From: Nocardia mexicana NBRC 108244
Lineage (GTDB): Bacteria; Actinomycetota; Actinomycetes; Mycobacteriales; Mycobacteriaceae
Assembly: GCF_001613165.1 (NCBI RefSeq)
Contig: NZ_BDBV01000053.1
Coordinates: 1-64,000 of the forward strand
DNA: 64,000 nt
Direction: 5' to 3'
Below are positions 22,755 through 32,600 of the stretch, in pieces (position 1 is the first letter of the stretch; each line of letters starts with the position of its first letter). The notes beneath the pieces are model-generated. The model was not told the origin of the DNA. It searched no databases and worked only from the letters and a program-made list of their open reading frames with translations. Made by a program: the position numbers and the translations under genes.

Positions 22755-24653
22755 GTGGCAGGTGTGGCAAACGGTAGGTGGGGGCGAGCGCGGGGCGCTC
22801 GATTACGGCGCGCGCGGTCGGGCCGTGGGCGGATGGCGGTGCTCGCCGCCGTCGTCGTGTTGCCGCTCGCCGCAGGCTATTCCGCCGCGATCACGCCCGC
22901 GGCGGCCCAGCCGAACGCGAACGAGGCGGCCGCGGCGGCGGGGGCGACCGTGCAGCGCGCGGTGTGGCTGAGCGACCGGCGGGTGGCGCTGTGGGTCAAT
23001 TCGCCGTCCATGGGCACTCCCGTCCAGGTGCAGCTGCTGCTGGCGCGCGACTGGAACATCCGGCCGGAGGCGCGCTTCCCGCTGCTGTTCATGCTCGACG
23101 GCCTGCGCGCCACCGACGACGAGAGCGGCTGGACCAAGGACGCCGGCGCCGTCGACTTCTACGCCGACAAGAACGTGACCGTGGTGCTGCCGGTCGGCGG
23201 CCAGTCCAGCTTCTACTCGGACTGGGCGCAACAGAACAACGGCAAGAACTACAAGTGGGAGACGTTCCTCACCAAGGAGCTGCCGCCGCTGCTGGAGAGC
23301 CAGTGGCGGGCCACGAATGTGCGTGGCGTGGAGGGGCTTTCGATGGGCGGGACGGCCGCGATGTTCCTGGCCGGGCGCAATCCCGACTGGGTGAAGTACG
23401 CGGCCTCGTACTCGGGCTTCCTCACCACGACCACGCTGGGCATGCCGCAGGCCATCATGTTCGCGATGCGCGACGCGGGCGGCTTCGACGCCAACGCCAT
23501 GTGGGGCCCGCCGGGAACCGACGAGTGGAAGGCGCACGACCCCTACGCGCTGGCGGACAAGCTGAAGGGGACCAGCCTCTATGTCTCGGCCGGCAGCGGC
23601 ACCACGGGCGCCTTCGACAGCCCGAGCCCGGACCTGCCCGCGATCAGCACCAATTACGCGGGCATGGGGCTCGAGATCCTGTCCCGGCTGACCACGCAGA
23701 ATTTCGTCGGCAAGCTGAACCAGCTGCAGGTTCCGGTGCAGGTGAGCTACCGGGCCTCCGGCACCCACACGTGGCCGTACTGGGATTTCGAGATGCGGCA
23801 GTCCTGGCCGCAGGCGGCCGCCGCGCTCGGCGTCGACACCGCCGCGTCCGGGTGCGAGACCGGCGGGGCGATCGCCGGTGTGGCGCAGGCGAACCCGTGG
23901 CTCGGCGGCTGCGTGACGCCCGAGTACCAGGTGGCCGGGGGCACGGCACAGGATTTCAGGGCCGGGCGGGTGTTCTGGTCGTCGGCCGCGGGCGCCTATC
24001 CGACGGCGGGCACGATCGGCGGTCTCTATCAGGCCGCCGCGGGTCCGGCCGGTCCGCTCGGGCTGCCGGTCGGCCCCGAGACCCTGCTGCCGGACGGCCG
24101 CGGCCGCTTCCAGACCTTCCAGCGCGGCTCGGTGTACTGGACCCCGCAGACCGGCGCGCAGATCGTGCGCGGCGCGATCCTGCAGGAGTGGGGCGCCCAG
24201 GGCTTCGAGCACGGCCCGGCCGGTTATCCCATCGCGCCGGAACTGAAGACGCCGAACCGGGACGGCGTGGTGCAGGGCTTCGAGAACGGCACCATGTACT
24301 TCAGCGAGAAGACCGGTGCGCACCGGTTGCAGGGGTTGATTCTCGGCAAGTACGCGCAGCTGGGCTTCGAGAACAGCGCGCTGGGCTTCCCGACCGGCGA
24401 GGAGGTGCCGCTCAAGGACGCGGGGCGCGGCACCACGTTCGAGGGCGGCAATATCTACTGGAGTCCGCTGTCGGGTACCTGGGCGGTGCGCAACGGGCCG
24501 ATCATGGACACGTGGGCCCAGCAGGGCTTCGAGAACGGTCGGCTCGGCTATCCGATCAGCGACGAGTTCCCGGTGCCGGGAGGCGTGCAGCAGAACTTCC
24601 AGACCGGATTCGTCGTCGTCCGCGACGGCAAGCCCGAGGTGCACGGCATCTGA
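22755..24653 (+). CDS. Mycolyltransferase with C-terminal LGFP repeats, paralogue 5
   Basis: This protein of about 632 residues has an antigen-85 catalytic domain plus a wall-binding C-terminus, the architecture of corynebacterial PS1/CmytA-type mycolyltransferases. With GTG 22755 as start, an Arg-rich stretch precedes the signal core MAVLAAVVVLPLAAGYSAAI. The triad is Ser196 (GLSMGGTAAM), Glu307 (GLEILSR) and His338 (SGTHTW). From about residue 430, four LGFP-type repeats appear (LGLPVGPE, AGYPIAPE, LGFPTGEE, LGYPISDE), which in other proteins bind peptidoglycan or arabinogalactan. ATG 22833 is an alternative start. A TACAAC box 6 nt before 22755 suggests a leaderless mRNA. Confidence 0.88.
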   Translation: MAGVANGRWGRARGARLRRARSGRGRMAVLAAVVVLPLAAGYSAAITPAAAQPNANEAAAAAGATVQRAVWLSDRRVALWVNSPSMGTPVQVQLLLARDWNIRPEARFPLLFMLDGLRATDDESGWTKDAGAVDFYADKNVTVVLPVGGQSSFYSDWAQQNNGKNYKWETFLTKELPPLLESQWRATNVRGVEGLSMGGTAAMFLAGRNPDWVKYAASYSGFLTTTTLGMPQAIMFAMRDAGGFDANAMWGPPGTDEWKAHDPYALADKLKGTSLYVSAGSGTTGAFDSPSPDLPAISTNYAGMGLEILSRLTTQNFVGKLNQLQVPVQVSYRASGTHTWPYWDFEMRQSWPQAAAALGVDTAASGCETGGAIAGVAQANPWLGGCVTPEYQVAGGTAQDFRAGRVFWSSAAGAYPTAGTIGGLYQAAAGPAGPLGLPVGPETLLPDGRGRFQTFQRGSVYWTPQTGAQIVRGAILQEWGAQGFEHGPAGYPIAPELKTPNRDGVVQGFENGTMYFSEKTGAHRLQGLILGKYAQLGFENSALGFPTGEEVPLKDAGRGTTFEGGNIYWSPLSGTWAVRNGPIMDTWAQQGFENGRLGYPISDEFPVPGGVQQNFQTGFVVVRDGKPEVHGI

Positions 24654-24785
24654 CCGACCGCGGCTCTTGGCGGAGCCATGAGAGTTGCCTGAAGGTTCGT
24701 CCCGGGATCGCTACTATCGCACGGCCTGCCATTAGCCTGGTGGGCGACCCGTTGCTCCTGTTGAACAGATCGAGGATACGAATTC

Positions 24786-25295
24786 ATGCTTCGGACCCGT
24801 GGAGCCGCGACGGCGGCACTCGCCATCGCCGCCGCCGGCCTGCTCGCCGCCTGCGGTGACAACGATTCGACCGCATCGAGCACGCCCACGCTGAAGCCCT
24901 CCACCACATCGGCCTCGGGCCCCACCCCCACGCTCCCGTCCGTGGTGCAGATCCCGCCGGAGGAAGGCGGCTCCGCGCCGAGCACCAGCGCCGACGAGCG
25001 CCCGCAGCCGGTGGAGCCCACGACCGCCGCCGGTTCCGCCCCGCTGACGGCCAAGGACGAGGCGCTGGTCGAGGAGCTGAAGAAGCGCGGCGTCAACGCG
25101 ACCCCGGACGTCGCGGTGACCACGGCGAGCTTCGTCTGCCAGGGCAAGGCAGCGGGCATGCCCAATGACCAGCTCACCACCTACGTGAATGCCATGGCGG
25201 GGTCCGATCCGGCCTACGATCCGGCGAAGATGCCGGTCGAGCAGGCGGGCAAGATCTACGTCGACGTCGCGACCCAGAGCTACTGCGACAAGTGA
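24786..25295 (+). CDS. Lipoprotein with DUF732-like C-terminal domain
   Basis: This 169-residue protein has a signal sequence ending in the lipobox LLAAC (Cys at residue 23), so it should be lipid-anchored on the outer membrane-proximal face. A Thr/Ser/Pro-rich linker (~24-90) leads to a small helical domain with two cysteines (SFVCQGKAAG and QSYCDK), resembling DUF732 proteins of mycobacteria. The stop overlaps the culp6 start (GTGA), so the two are translationally coupled and may act together in the envelope. The function is not known. Confidence 0.78.
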   Translation: MLRTRGAATAALAIAAAGLLAACGDNDSTASSTPTLKPSTTSASGPTPTLPSVVQIPPEEGGSAPSTSADERPQPVEPTTAAGSAPLTAKDEALVEELKKRGVNATPDVAVTTASFVCQGKAAGMPNDQLTTYVNAMAGSDPAYDPAKMPVEQAGKIYVDVATQSYCDK

Positions 25296-26278
25296 ACGCG
25301 CGACGTTCGGGCTTCTCCGGCCGCAAGCGCGGCCGGGGCCGGGGATGTCTGCTGTTCCTGGCCGGCATCGTCGTCTTGATCGTCGTGGTGCTGCTGCTGT
25401 GGTACCTGCTGGCCGGGGTGCTGCGCATCCCCAAGCCCACGCCGCCCAAGCCGCGCCCGCCCGCCACACAGCCGGCGCATTGCCCGGACGTGCAGTTGCT
25501 GTCGATTCCCGGCACCTGGGAGTCCAACAGCGGAGACGATCCGGAGAACCCGAGCGCCAATCCGGCCTCGCTGATGCTGAACATCAGCAATCCGGTGCGC
25601 GAGCAGTTCCCGCAGGAACGGCTCGACGTCTACACCGTCCCGTACGTCGCGCAGTTCTCCAATCCGATCGCGATCCCGCCGGACGGCCAGCAGTCCTACA
25701 ACAACAGCCGCTCGGAGGGCACCCGGCGCGCCACCGACGAGCTCACCTCGATGGCCAAGGAATGCCCGCTGACCAGCTACGTGATCGCGGGCTTCTCGCA
25801 GGGCGCCGTGATCGGCGGCGACCTCGCCGCGCAGATCGGCGCGGGTAAGGGGCCGGTATCGCCCGATCGGGTGCTCGGCGTGATGCTGATCGCCGACGGA
25901 CGGCGCGACTTCGGGTCCGGCCAGGCCACCGAGATCGGGCCGAACCCGCCGGGCGTGGGCGCGGAGGTCGCGCTCAAGGGGCTCACCGTCCCCGGAATCA
26001 GCATGACCGGCCCGCGGCAGGGCTTCGGCAAGCTCGCCGACAGGACCTACACCATCTGCGCCCCCGGCGACCTGATCTGCGACGCCCCCAAGCAGGCACT
26101 GAACCCGCTCAATATGATTCCCGCCCTGGGGACGCTGGTGCGGGCCGTCGGAAATCCGGTGCACAACGGCTACAACGCGTTCGTCGTGGATCCCGACACC
26201 GGTGCCACCGCCACCCAGTGGACGGTGAATTGGGCGACGGACCTGATCAATGGCGCCCCGCACCCGCCCCATTCGTGA
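25292..26278 (+). CDS. culp6: Cutinase-like envelope hydrolase Culp6
   Basis: This is the positional and sequence equivalent of Rv3802c, an essential cell-wall serine esterase/phospholipase linked to mycolate metabolism. The 328-residue protein has a short cytoplasmic basic tail, one N-terminal membrane anchor (CLLFLAGIVVLIVVVLLLWYLLAG), a Pro-rich linker and a cutinase domain with Ser169 in GFSQG, Asp260 in PGDLICD and His291 in HNGYN. Cysteines at the expected disulfide positions are present. It begins at GTG 25292, overlapping the lipoprotein stop by 4 bp. Confidence 0.93.
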   Translation: MNARRSGFSGRKRGRGRGCLLFLAGIVVLIVVVLLLWYLLAGVLRIPKPTPPKPRPPATQPAHCPDVQLLSIPGTWESNSGDDPENPSANPASLMLNISNPVREQFPQERLDVYTVPYVAQFSNPIAIPPDGQQSYNNSRSEGTRRATDELTSMAKECPLTSYVIAGFSQGAVIGGDLAAQIGAGKGPVSPDRVLGVMLIADGRRDFGSGQATEIGPNPPGVGAEVALKGLTVPGISMTGPRQGFGKLADRTYTICAPGDLICDAPKQALNPLNMIPALGTLVRAVGNPVHNGYNAFVVDPDTGATATQWTVNWATDLINGAPHPPHS

Positions 26279-26419
26279 CTGTTAACAGGGGTCAACCCCG
26301 AGGACCCCAAGGTTTCCGGGGCAGGCTGTAAAGTGCAGCGATGATCGCGACGCCGGAGCCGCATCCTCTCGGATCGGCCCGGCGTCGCAGCCATTCCGGA
26401 CAGCCAGGAGCATGAGTTC

Positions 26420-27436
26420 ATGACAGAAGTCGCCGCTACCGCAGAGGTGACTGCCTTGGGCACGCCGCCGCGCAGGTTCCGGTTCGCGGCCGCGGGCGAG
26501 GGGAATCAGCAGGAGGGCGGGGCGCGCAAGTTCGTCAAGCTGGCGCAGCAGGCCGAGGAGTACGGCTACGACTCCTTCGCCGTGCCCGATCATCTCGGTC
26601 CGCAGATCGGCCCGATCGCCGCGCTGGGCGCGCTGGCGGTGGCCACCGAGCGGATCCGCATCGGAACCTCAGTGCTGGCCAACGGCTTCCGCCATCCGGT
26701 GGTGCTGGCCAAGGACGCCGCCACCATCGACGTGCTGTCCAAGGGCCGCTTGGAACTGGGCGTGGGCGCGGGCTGGATCAAGGGCGAGTTCGAGGCCGCG
26801 GGCATTCCCTACGAGTCGCCGGGCGTGCGGCTGGAGAAGCTGGACGAATCGCTGACCATCCTGGACGTGCTGTTACGCGGGCAGGAGTGCCACTTCGAGG
26901 GCAAGCACTACCAGGTGCGCGGCATCAAGGGCACCCCGCGGCCGCGGCAGGGACCGCGCCCGCCGCTGGTCACCGGTGGCGGCGGCCCGAAGATGTTGCG
27001 GCTGGCCGCCAAGCACGCGGACATCATCTCGGTCGTGCCCCGGACCACCAAGAATGGGAAGGGCCTGCTGTCGGGCATCACCCTCGACAAGACCATCGAG
27101 AAGGTGAACCTGATCAAGGAGGCGGCCGGTGACCGGTTCGCCGACATCGAGCTGAACTGGACCATCACCGCCGTGGTGATCACGGACGACCGGGAGCGCA
27201 CCGCCGAGATGGCGCTGTCGGCGATCGATAAGGGCCTGCACCCGGATCTCGAGGTGGACGTGCAGTTGTCGGTGGACGACATCCTGACGTCCCCCTATGT
27301 GGCAATCGGCACATTCGACGAGATTGCCGAGCAGATCCGTAACGTGCGGAAACTCACCTCGATGTCCTATGTCGGAGTGTTTCCTACTCAGATGGACGCC
27401 TTCGCGCCGGTGATCCCGTTGCTGCGGGAGGCGTAA
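26420..27436 (+). CDS. LLM-class F420-dependent oxidoreductase
   Basis: This 338-residue protein has the luciferase-like (beta/alpha)8 barrel pattern: FRFAAAGEGNQQ at the first strand, AEEYGYDSFAVPDHLGPQIGPIAALGALA, RIRIGTSVLANGFRHPVVLAKDAATIDVLSKGRLELGVGAGW and the TGGGGPKMLRLAAKHADI cofactor-proximal segment. These features match actinobacterial F420-type LLM enzymes rather than FMN luciferases, though the cofactor is inferred. AGGAG precedes the ATG. It sits between culp6 and fadD32, two genes that are adjacent in M. tuberculosis, so it is an insertion in the mycolate cluster. The substrate is unknown. Confidence 0.88.
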   Translation: MTEVAATAEVTALGTPPRRFRFAAAGEGNQQEGGARKFVKLAQQAEEYGYDSFAVPDHLGPQIGPIAALGALAVATERIRIGTSVLANGFRHPVVLAKDAATIDVLSKGRLELGVGAGWIKGEFEAAGIPYESPGVRLEKLDESLTILDVLLRGQECHFEGKHYQVRGIKGTPRPRQGPRPPLVTGGGGPKMLRLAAKHADIISVVPRTTKNGKGLLSGITLDKTIEKVNLIKEAAGDRFADIELNWTITAVVITDDRERTAEMALSAIDKGLHPDLEVDVQLSVDDILTSPYVAIGTFDEIAEQIRNVRKLTSMSYVGVFPTQMDAFAPVIPLLREA

Positions 27437-27657
27437 GAGGGTCATGTTCGCTTGCACCGGGTACTGGTTCGGGCCCTGCTCTGTAACATGTCCCTGGTTT
27501 GAGTACATCTAGCCGATAGGTGGTCACCGCGCAGACCGCCGGAAAAAGCTGCAGGCATGCTCTCGCACCACAGAGCGTCCGCGGGCGTAAGAGAGTCGGG
27601 GCCTCACAGGTAACAGCGGCCAGGGCGCCGTACTGCGTGTGCCTCGGAGGAGAAGGA

Positions 27658-29580
27658 ATGACGGACGAGACTTTCGACGACTACCTGGACGAGTCCGGGA
27701 ACATCAGAATTCCCCCGGGACGGACCCTGGTCGACTACGTCGAGAAGCACACTCGCAACGACGCGAACACGCTTGCTTACCGCTATATCGACTACTCCCG
27801 AGAGCGCGACGGTGAGTATCACGAGCTGACCTGGCAGGAATTCGGGATCCGGCTGCGCGCGGTGGCCGCCCGGCTGCAGCAGGTGACCGAGCCGGGCGAC
27901 CGGGTCGCGATCCTGGCGCCCCAGGGTCTGGACTACGTGGTGGCCTTCTTCGCCGCCATCTACGCCGGCACCATCGCCGTGCCGCTGTTCGATCCCGAGG
28001 AACCGGGCCACACCGACCGCCTGCACGCCGTGCTCGGCGACTGCAAGCCCGCGGCCATCCTGACGGCGAGCTCCTCCGCCGCCGGGGTGCGCCAGTTCTT
28101 CCGCCCGCTGCCGGCCGCGCAGCGTCCGCGTGTCATCGCCGTGGATGCCGTGCCGGATTCGCTCGGTGAGTCGTGGACCTATCCCGACATCACCGTGGAC
28201 CACATCGCCTACCTGCAGTACACGTCGGGATCGACGCGTACCCCGGCCGGTGTCGAGATCACGCACCGCGCGGTGGGCACCAACCTGCTGCAGATGATCA
28301 ACGCGATCAACCTGGACTGGAATTCGCGCGGCGTGACCTGGCTGCCGCTGTTCCACGACATGGGTCTGCTGTGCGTGATCCTGCCCGCCATCGGCGGCAA
28401 GTTCATCACGATCATGTCGCCCAGCGCGTTCGTCCGGCGCCCGGGTCGCTGGATCCACGAGCTGGCGGCGCACTCCGACGGCGCCGGAACCTTCGCCGCC
28501 GCACCGAACTTCGCGTTCGAGCACGCGGCCGCGCGCGGCCTGCCGAAGAACGGCGAATCGCTGGATCTGTCGAACGTCATCGGCCTGATCAACGGCAGCG
28601 AGCCGGTGACCACCTCCTCGATGAAGAAGTTCAACGAGGCGTTCGCCCCCTACGGCCTGCCCAAGACCGCCATCAAGCCGTGCTACGGCATGGCCGAGGC
28701 CACCCTGTTCGTGTCGGCGACGCGGGCCGAGGACGAGGCCAAGGTCATCTATGTCGACCGCGACGAGCTCAACGCGGGCCGCATCGTGAAGGTGGAACAG
28801 AGCGCCCCCAACGCCATCGCGCAGGTCAGCTGCGGGTACGTCGCGCTGTCGCAGTGGGCCACCATCGTCGACGCCGAGACGATCGACGATCCCGAGGGCG
28901 CGCGTGAGCTGCCCGAGGGCCAGGTCGGCGAGATCTGGCTGCACGGCGACAACATCGGCATCGGCTACTGGGGTCGCGACGAGGAGACCCGCAAGACCTT
29001 CAAGAACATCCTGTCCCGTCGCCTGCCCGAGGGCAGCAAGGCCGAGGGTTCGGCCGCGGACGCGATCTGGATGCGGACCGGCGACTACGGCGTGTACATC
29101 GACGGCGAGCTGTACATCACCGGCCGCGTCAAGGACCTGGTGATCGTCGACGGCCGCAACCACTACCCGCAGGATCTGGAGTTCTCCGCGCAGGAGTCCA
29201 GCAAGCTGCTGCGGCCCGGTTTCGTCGCCGCGTTCTCGGTGCCCGCCAACCAGCTGCCGCCCGAGGTGTTCGAGTCCGACAGCCATTCCGGCATCCGCTA
29301 CGACGCCGACGATGCCTCCGAGCAGCTGGTGGTCGTCGCCGAGCGCGGGCCGGGCGCGCACAAGGCCGACCCGCAGCCGGTCGCCGACGCGGTGCGCGCG
29401 GCGATCTCCCAGCGCCACGGCGTCACCGTGCGTGACGTACTGCTGGTACCGGCCGGATCGATTCCGCGGACCTCGAGCGGCAAGATCGCCCGCCGCGCCT
29501 GCCGGGCCGCGTATCTGGAGGGCACGCTGCGCGGTGGTTACACGCAGCAGGCCTTCCCCGATGCTCCCGAGGAAGAGTGA
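27658..29580 (+). CDS. fadD32: Long-chain fatty-acyl-AMP ligase FadD32
   Basis: FadD32 activates the meromycolic acid as an acyl-adenylate and loads it onto Pks13. The 640-residue protein has the adenylate-forming motifs YTSGSTRTPAG (Tyr188 onward), the GMAEATLF block and a C-terminal DLVIVDGRNHYPQDLE hinge with the SGKIARRACR end, and is nearly the same length as the M. tuberculosis enzyme. ATG 27658 is chosen for the GGAGG and AAGGA motifs just upstream; longer reading frames upstream lack this. It starts the fadD32-pks13-accD4 transcription unit. A TAACAT at 27484 is a possible -10 box. Confidence 0.96.
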   Translation: MTDETFDDYLDESGNIRIPPGRTLVDYVEKHTRNDANTLAYRYIDYSRERDGEYHELTWQEFGIRLRAVAARLQQVTEPGDRVAILAPQGLDYVVAFFAAIYAGTIAVPLFDPEEPGHTDRLHAVLGDCKPAAILTASSSAAGVRQFFRPLPAAQRPRVIAVDAVPDSLGESWTYPDITVDHIAYLQYTSGSTRTPAGVEITHRAVGTNLLQMINAINLDWNSRGVTWLPLFHDMGLLCVILPAIGGKFITIMSPSAFVRRPGRWIHELAAHSDGAGTFAAAPNFAFEHAAARGLPKNGESLDLSNVIGLINGSEPVTTSSMKKFNEAFAPYGLPKTAIKPCYGMAEATLFVSATRAEDEAKVIYVDRDELNAGRIVKVEQSAPNAIAQVSCGYVALSQWATIVDAETIDDPEGARELPEGQVGEIWLHGDNIGIGYWGRDEETRKTFKNILSRRLPEGSKAEGSAADAIWMRTGDYGVYIDGELYITGRVKDLVIVDGRNHYPQDLEFSAQESSKLLRPGFVAAFSVPANQLPPEVFESDSHSGIRYDADDASEQLVVVAERGPGAHKADPQPVADAVRAAISQRHGVTVRDVLLVPAGSIPRTSSGKIARRACRAAYLEGTLRGGYTQQAFPDAPEEE

Positions 29581-29696
29581 TCGACAACCACTCTCGTCGC
29601 TGGGTCCCCGGCGGTCGTCGGCACGACCGGGCATTGCGATACTGGCTGTCGATCCCTGCCCACCCGATACCCGCATCCAGGTAGCTTGAGGAATTG

Positions 29697-32600
29697 ATGG
29701 CTGACAACGAGGGCACCCAGACGACCGACGCCGTTTCGCCCGCGAGCGAATCGGTCACCGATGACCCGCAGGTATCGGCCGAGGTGGCCGCGAACCCGGG
29801 CACTCCCGACACCGAGATGTCGGTGGCCGAGCTGCGAGAGTGGTTGCGGCGCTGGGTCGCCGACGCGACCGGGCAGCCGGTGGAGAACATCACGGCCGAA
29901 CGGCCGATGGAGGAGTTCGGGCTGGCCTCGCGCGATCTGCTGGCGCTCGGTGGTGACATCGAGGATCTGACCGGCGTGATGCTCAACGCCACGGTCGTCT
30001 ACCAGCGGCCGACCATCGCCGGGCTGGCCGAGGTCATCGCGGCGGGCGGGGTGCTCGAGGAGCCGGAGGCGTCGGAGGACGACTTCTTCTATACCGCGGG
30101 GTTCCAGGCGGGCGAGGCGCACGATATCGCGATCGTCGGGTTGTCGACGCGACTGCCGGGGGCGGGGGATACGCCGGAGTCGACGTGGGAGTTCCTGATC
30201 AATCGGGGGGACGGGATCCGGGAACTGCCCGAGGGGCGATGGTCGGAGTTCACCGTCGAGCCACGGATGGCCGAGGCCGTCGAGAAGTCGATCACCCGGG
30301 GTGGCTACCTCGATCAGGATGTGGTCAAGGGCTTCGACGCCGAGTTCTTCGCGATGTCGCCCATCGAGGTCGAGCGGGTCGATCCGCAGCAGCGGCTGAT
30401 GATGGAGCTGACCTGGGAAGCGTTGGAGCACGCCCGAATTCCCGCGAGCGACCTCAAGGGTAAGCCGGTCGGGGTGTTCATCGGCTCGTCGGGCAACGAC
30501 TTCATGTTCCTCGTCGCGATGGCGGCGGGCGCCCCGGTCGATGCCAATACGCCGGCGACGGCGGCCGCCTACGGGATCACGGGCAGCGTCTCGTCCATCA
30601 TCCCCAACCGGGTGTCCTATTTCTTCGACTTCCGCGGGCCGTCGGTCTCGGTCGACTCCGCGTGCTCGTCCACCCTGGTCTCGGTGCACGAGGCGGTCAA
30701 GTCGCTCCGGAGCGGCGACGCGGATGTCGCGCTCGCCGGTGGTGTCAACATGCTGCTGGCCCCGTTCGCGACCCTCGGATTCGACGGGGCGGGCGCCCTC
30801 GCGAAAGACGGTCACATCAAGGCCTTCTCCTCCGACGCGGACGGCATGATCCGCTCGGAGGGCGGCGGCATGTTCGTGCTGAAGCGGCTGGCCGACGCGG
30901 AGCGGGACGGCGATCGGATTCTGGCCGTCATCAAGGGTTCCGCGGTGAACAACGACGGCCGCTCCAACGGCCTGCTGGCCCCGAACCCCGATGCCCAGGC
31001 GGACGCGCTGCGGCGCGCCTACCGCGACGCCGGAATCCTGCCGTCCTCCGTCGATTACATCGAGGCGCACGGCACCGGCACGCTGCTCGGCGACCCGATC
31101 GAGGCCGATGCGCTCGGCCGCGTGATCGGTCGCGGGCGCGACGACGACAAGCCCGCGCTGCTCGGTTCGGCCAAGACCAACTTCGGCCATCTGGAGTCGG
31201 GCGCGGGGGCGGCTTCGCTGGCGAAGATCATTATGGCGTTGCAGCACAACGTTATTCCGCCGAACGTCGGGTTCGCCGGGCCCAATCCGTACATTCCGTT
31301 CGAGCAGGCGCATCTGAAGGTCGTCGACGAGCCGACCGAGTTCCCGCGCTACAGCGGTAAGGCCACCATCGGTGTCTCCGGTTTCGGATTCGGTGGCACC
31401 AACGCGCACGTGGTCATCCAGGAATATGTGCCGGAATCGGCAGCCACCACAACGGATTCGGCCTCCGCCACTCCAGATTCTGATTCCGTCATCCCGGCGA
31501 ACGCCGGGACCCAGGGCGGCCTGGACGAACTCCTCGATGACGAGACCACCGATGTGGTGGCCGATGCCGAGGCCATCATCGCGGGTTCCGGTGCTTCCGA
31601 GGTGGATTCCGGCGAAGAGCCTGCCGGAACGACTGTGGATGAGGCGGTTGCCGCGGAGGTTCCCGAGTGGACCGAGGAGCGCACCGAGCCCCTGCCGGTG
31701 ATCCTGCCGGTGTCGGCGTACCTGCCGTCGCGTCGTCGTCGTGCCGCCGCCGATCTGGCCGATTGGCTGGAATCGGAAGCGGGACAGGCGGCCTCGCTGG
31801 AGGATGTGGCGCGGGCGCTGGCCAAGCGCAATCACGGCCGGTCGCGCGGCGTGGTGCTGGCCACGACGCGCGAGGAGGCCGTCGCCGGGCTGCGCGCGAT
31901 CGCCGAGGGCAAGCCGGGGCCGGGCGTTTTCACCGCGGACGCACCCGCCGCCAAGGGCGCGATGTGGGTGCTGTCGGGCTTCGGCTCGCATCACCGCAAG
32001 ATGGCCAAGCAGCTCTACCTGGAGAATTCGATCTTCGCCCGCACCGTCGACGAGGTCGACGACCTGGTGCAGGACGAGGCGGGCTACTCGGTCAAGGAGA
32101 TGATCCTCGACGACGCGCAGGACTGGGATGTGGGCACGTCGCAGGTCGGCGTGTTCGCCATTCAGGTCGGCCTCGCGGCGCTGTTGCGCGCGCACGGCGC
32201 GGAACCCGAAGGCGTGGTGGGGCATTCGCAGGGTGAGGCCGCCGGGTCCTACATCTCGGGCGGCATGAACCTCGAGGACGCGGTGCGCGTCATCTGCGCG
32301 CGGTCGCGGCTGATGGGCGAGGGCGAGCAGATGCTCTCCGAGGCCGACGTCCGCAATATGGCGCTGGTCGAATACAGCGCCGAAGATATCGAGAAGGTGC
32401 TGGCCGACTACCCGGACCTCGAGGTCGCCGTCTACGCCGCGCCCACCAACACCGTGATCGGCGGCCCGCCGGAGCAGGTGCAGGCCGTCGTCGCCCGCGC
32501 CGAGGCCGAGGGCAAATTCGCTCGCGTGCTGCAGGTGCGCGGCGCGGGGCACACCTCGCAGATGGATCCGCTGCTCGGCGAGCTGGCTGCCGAGCTGGCC

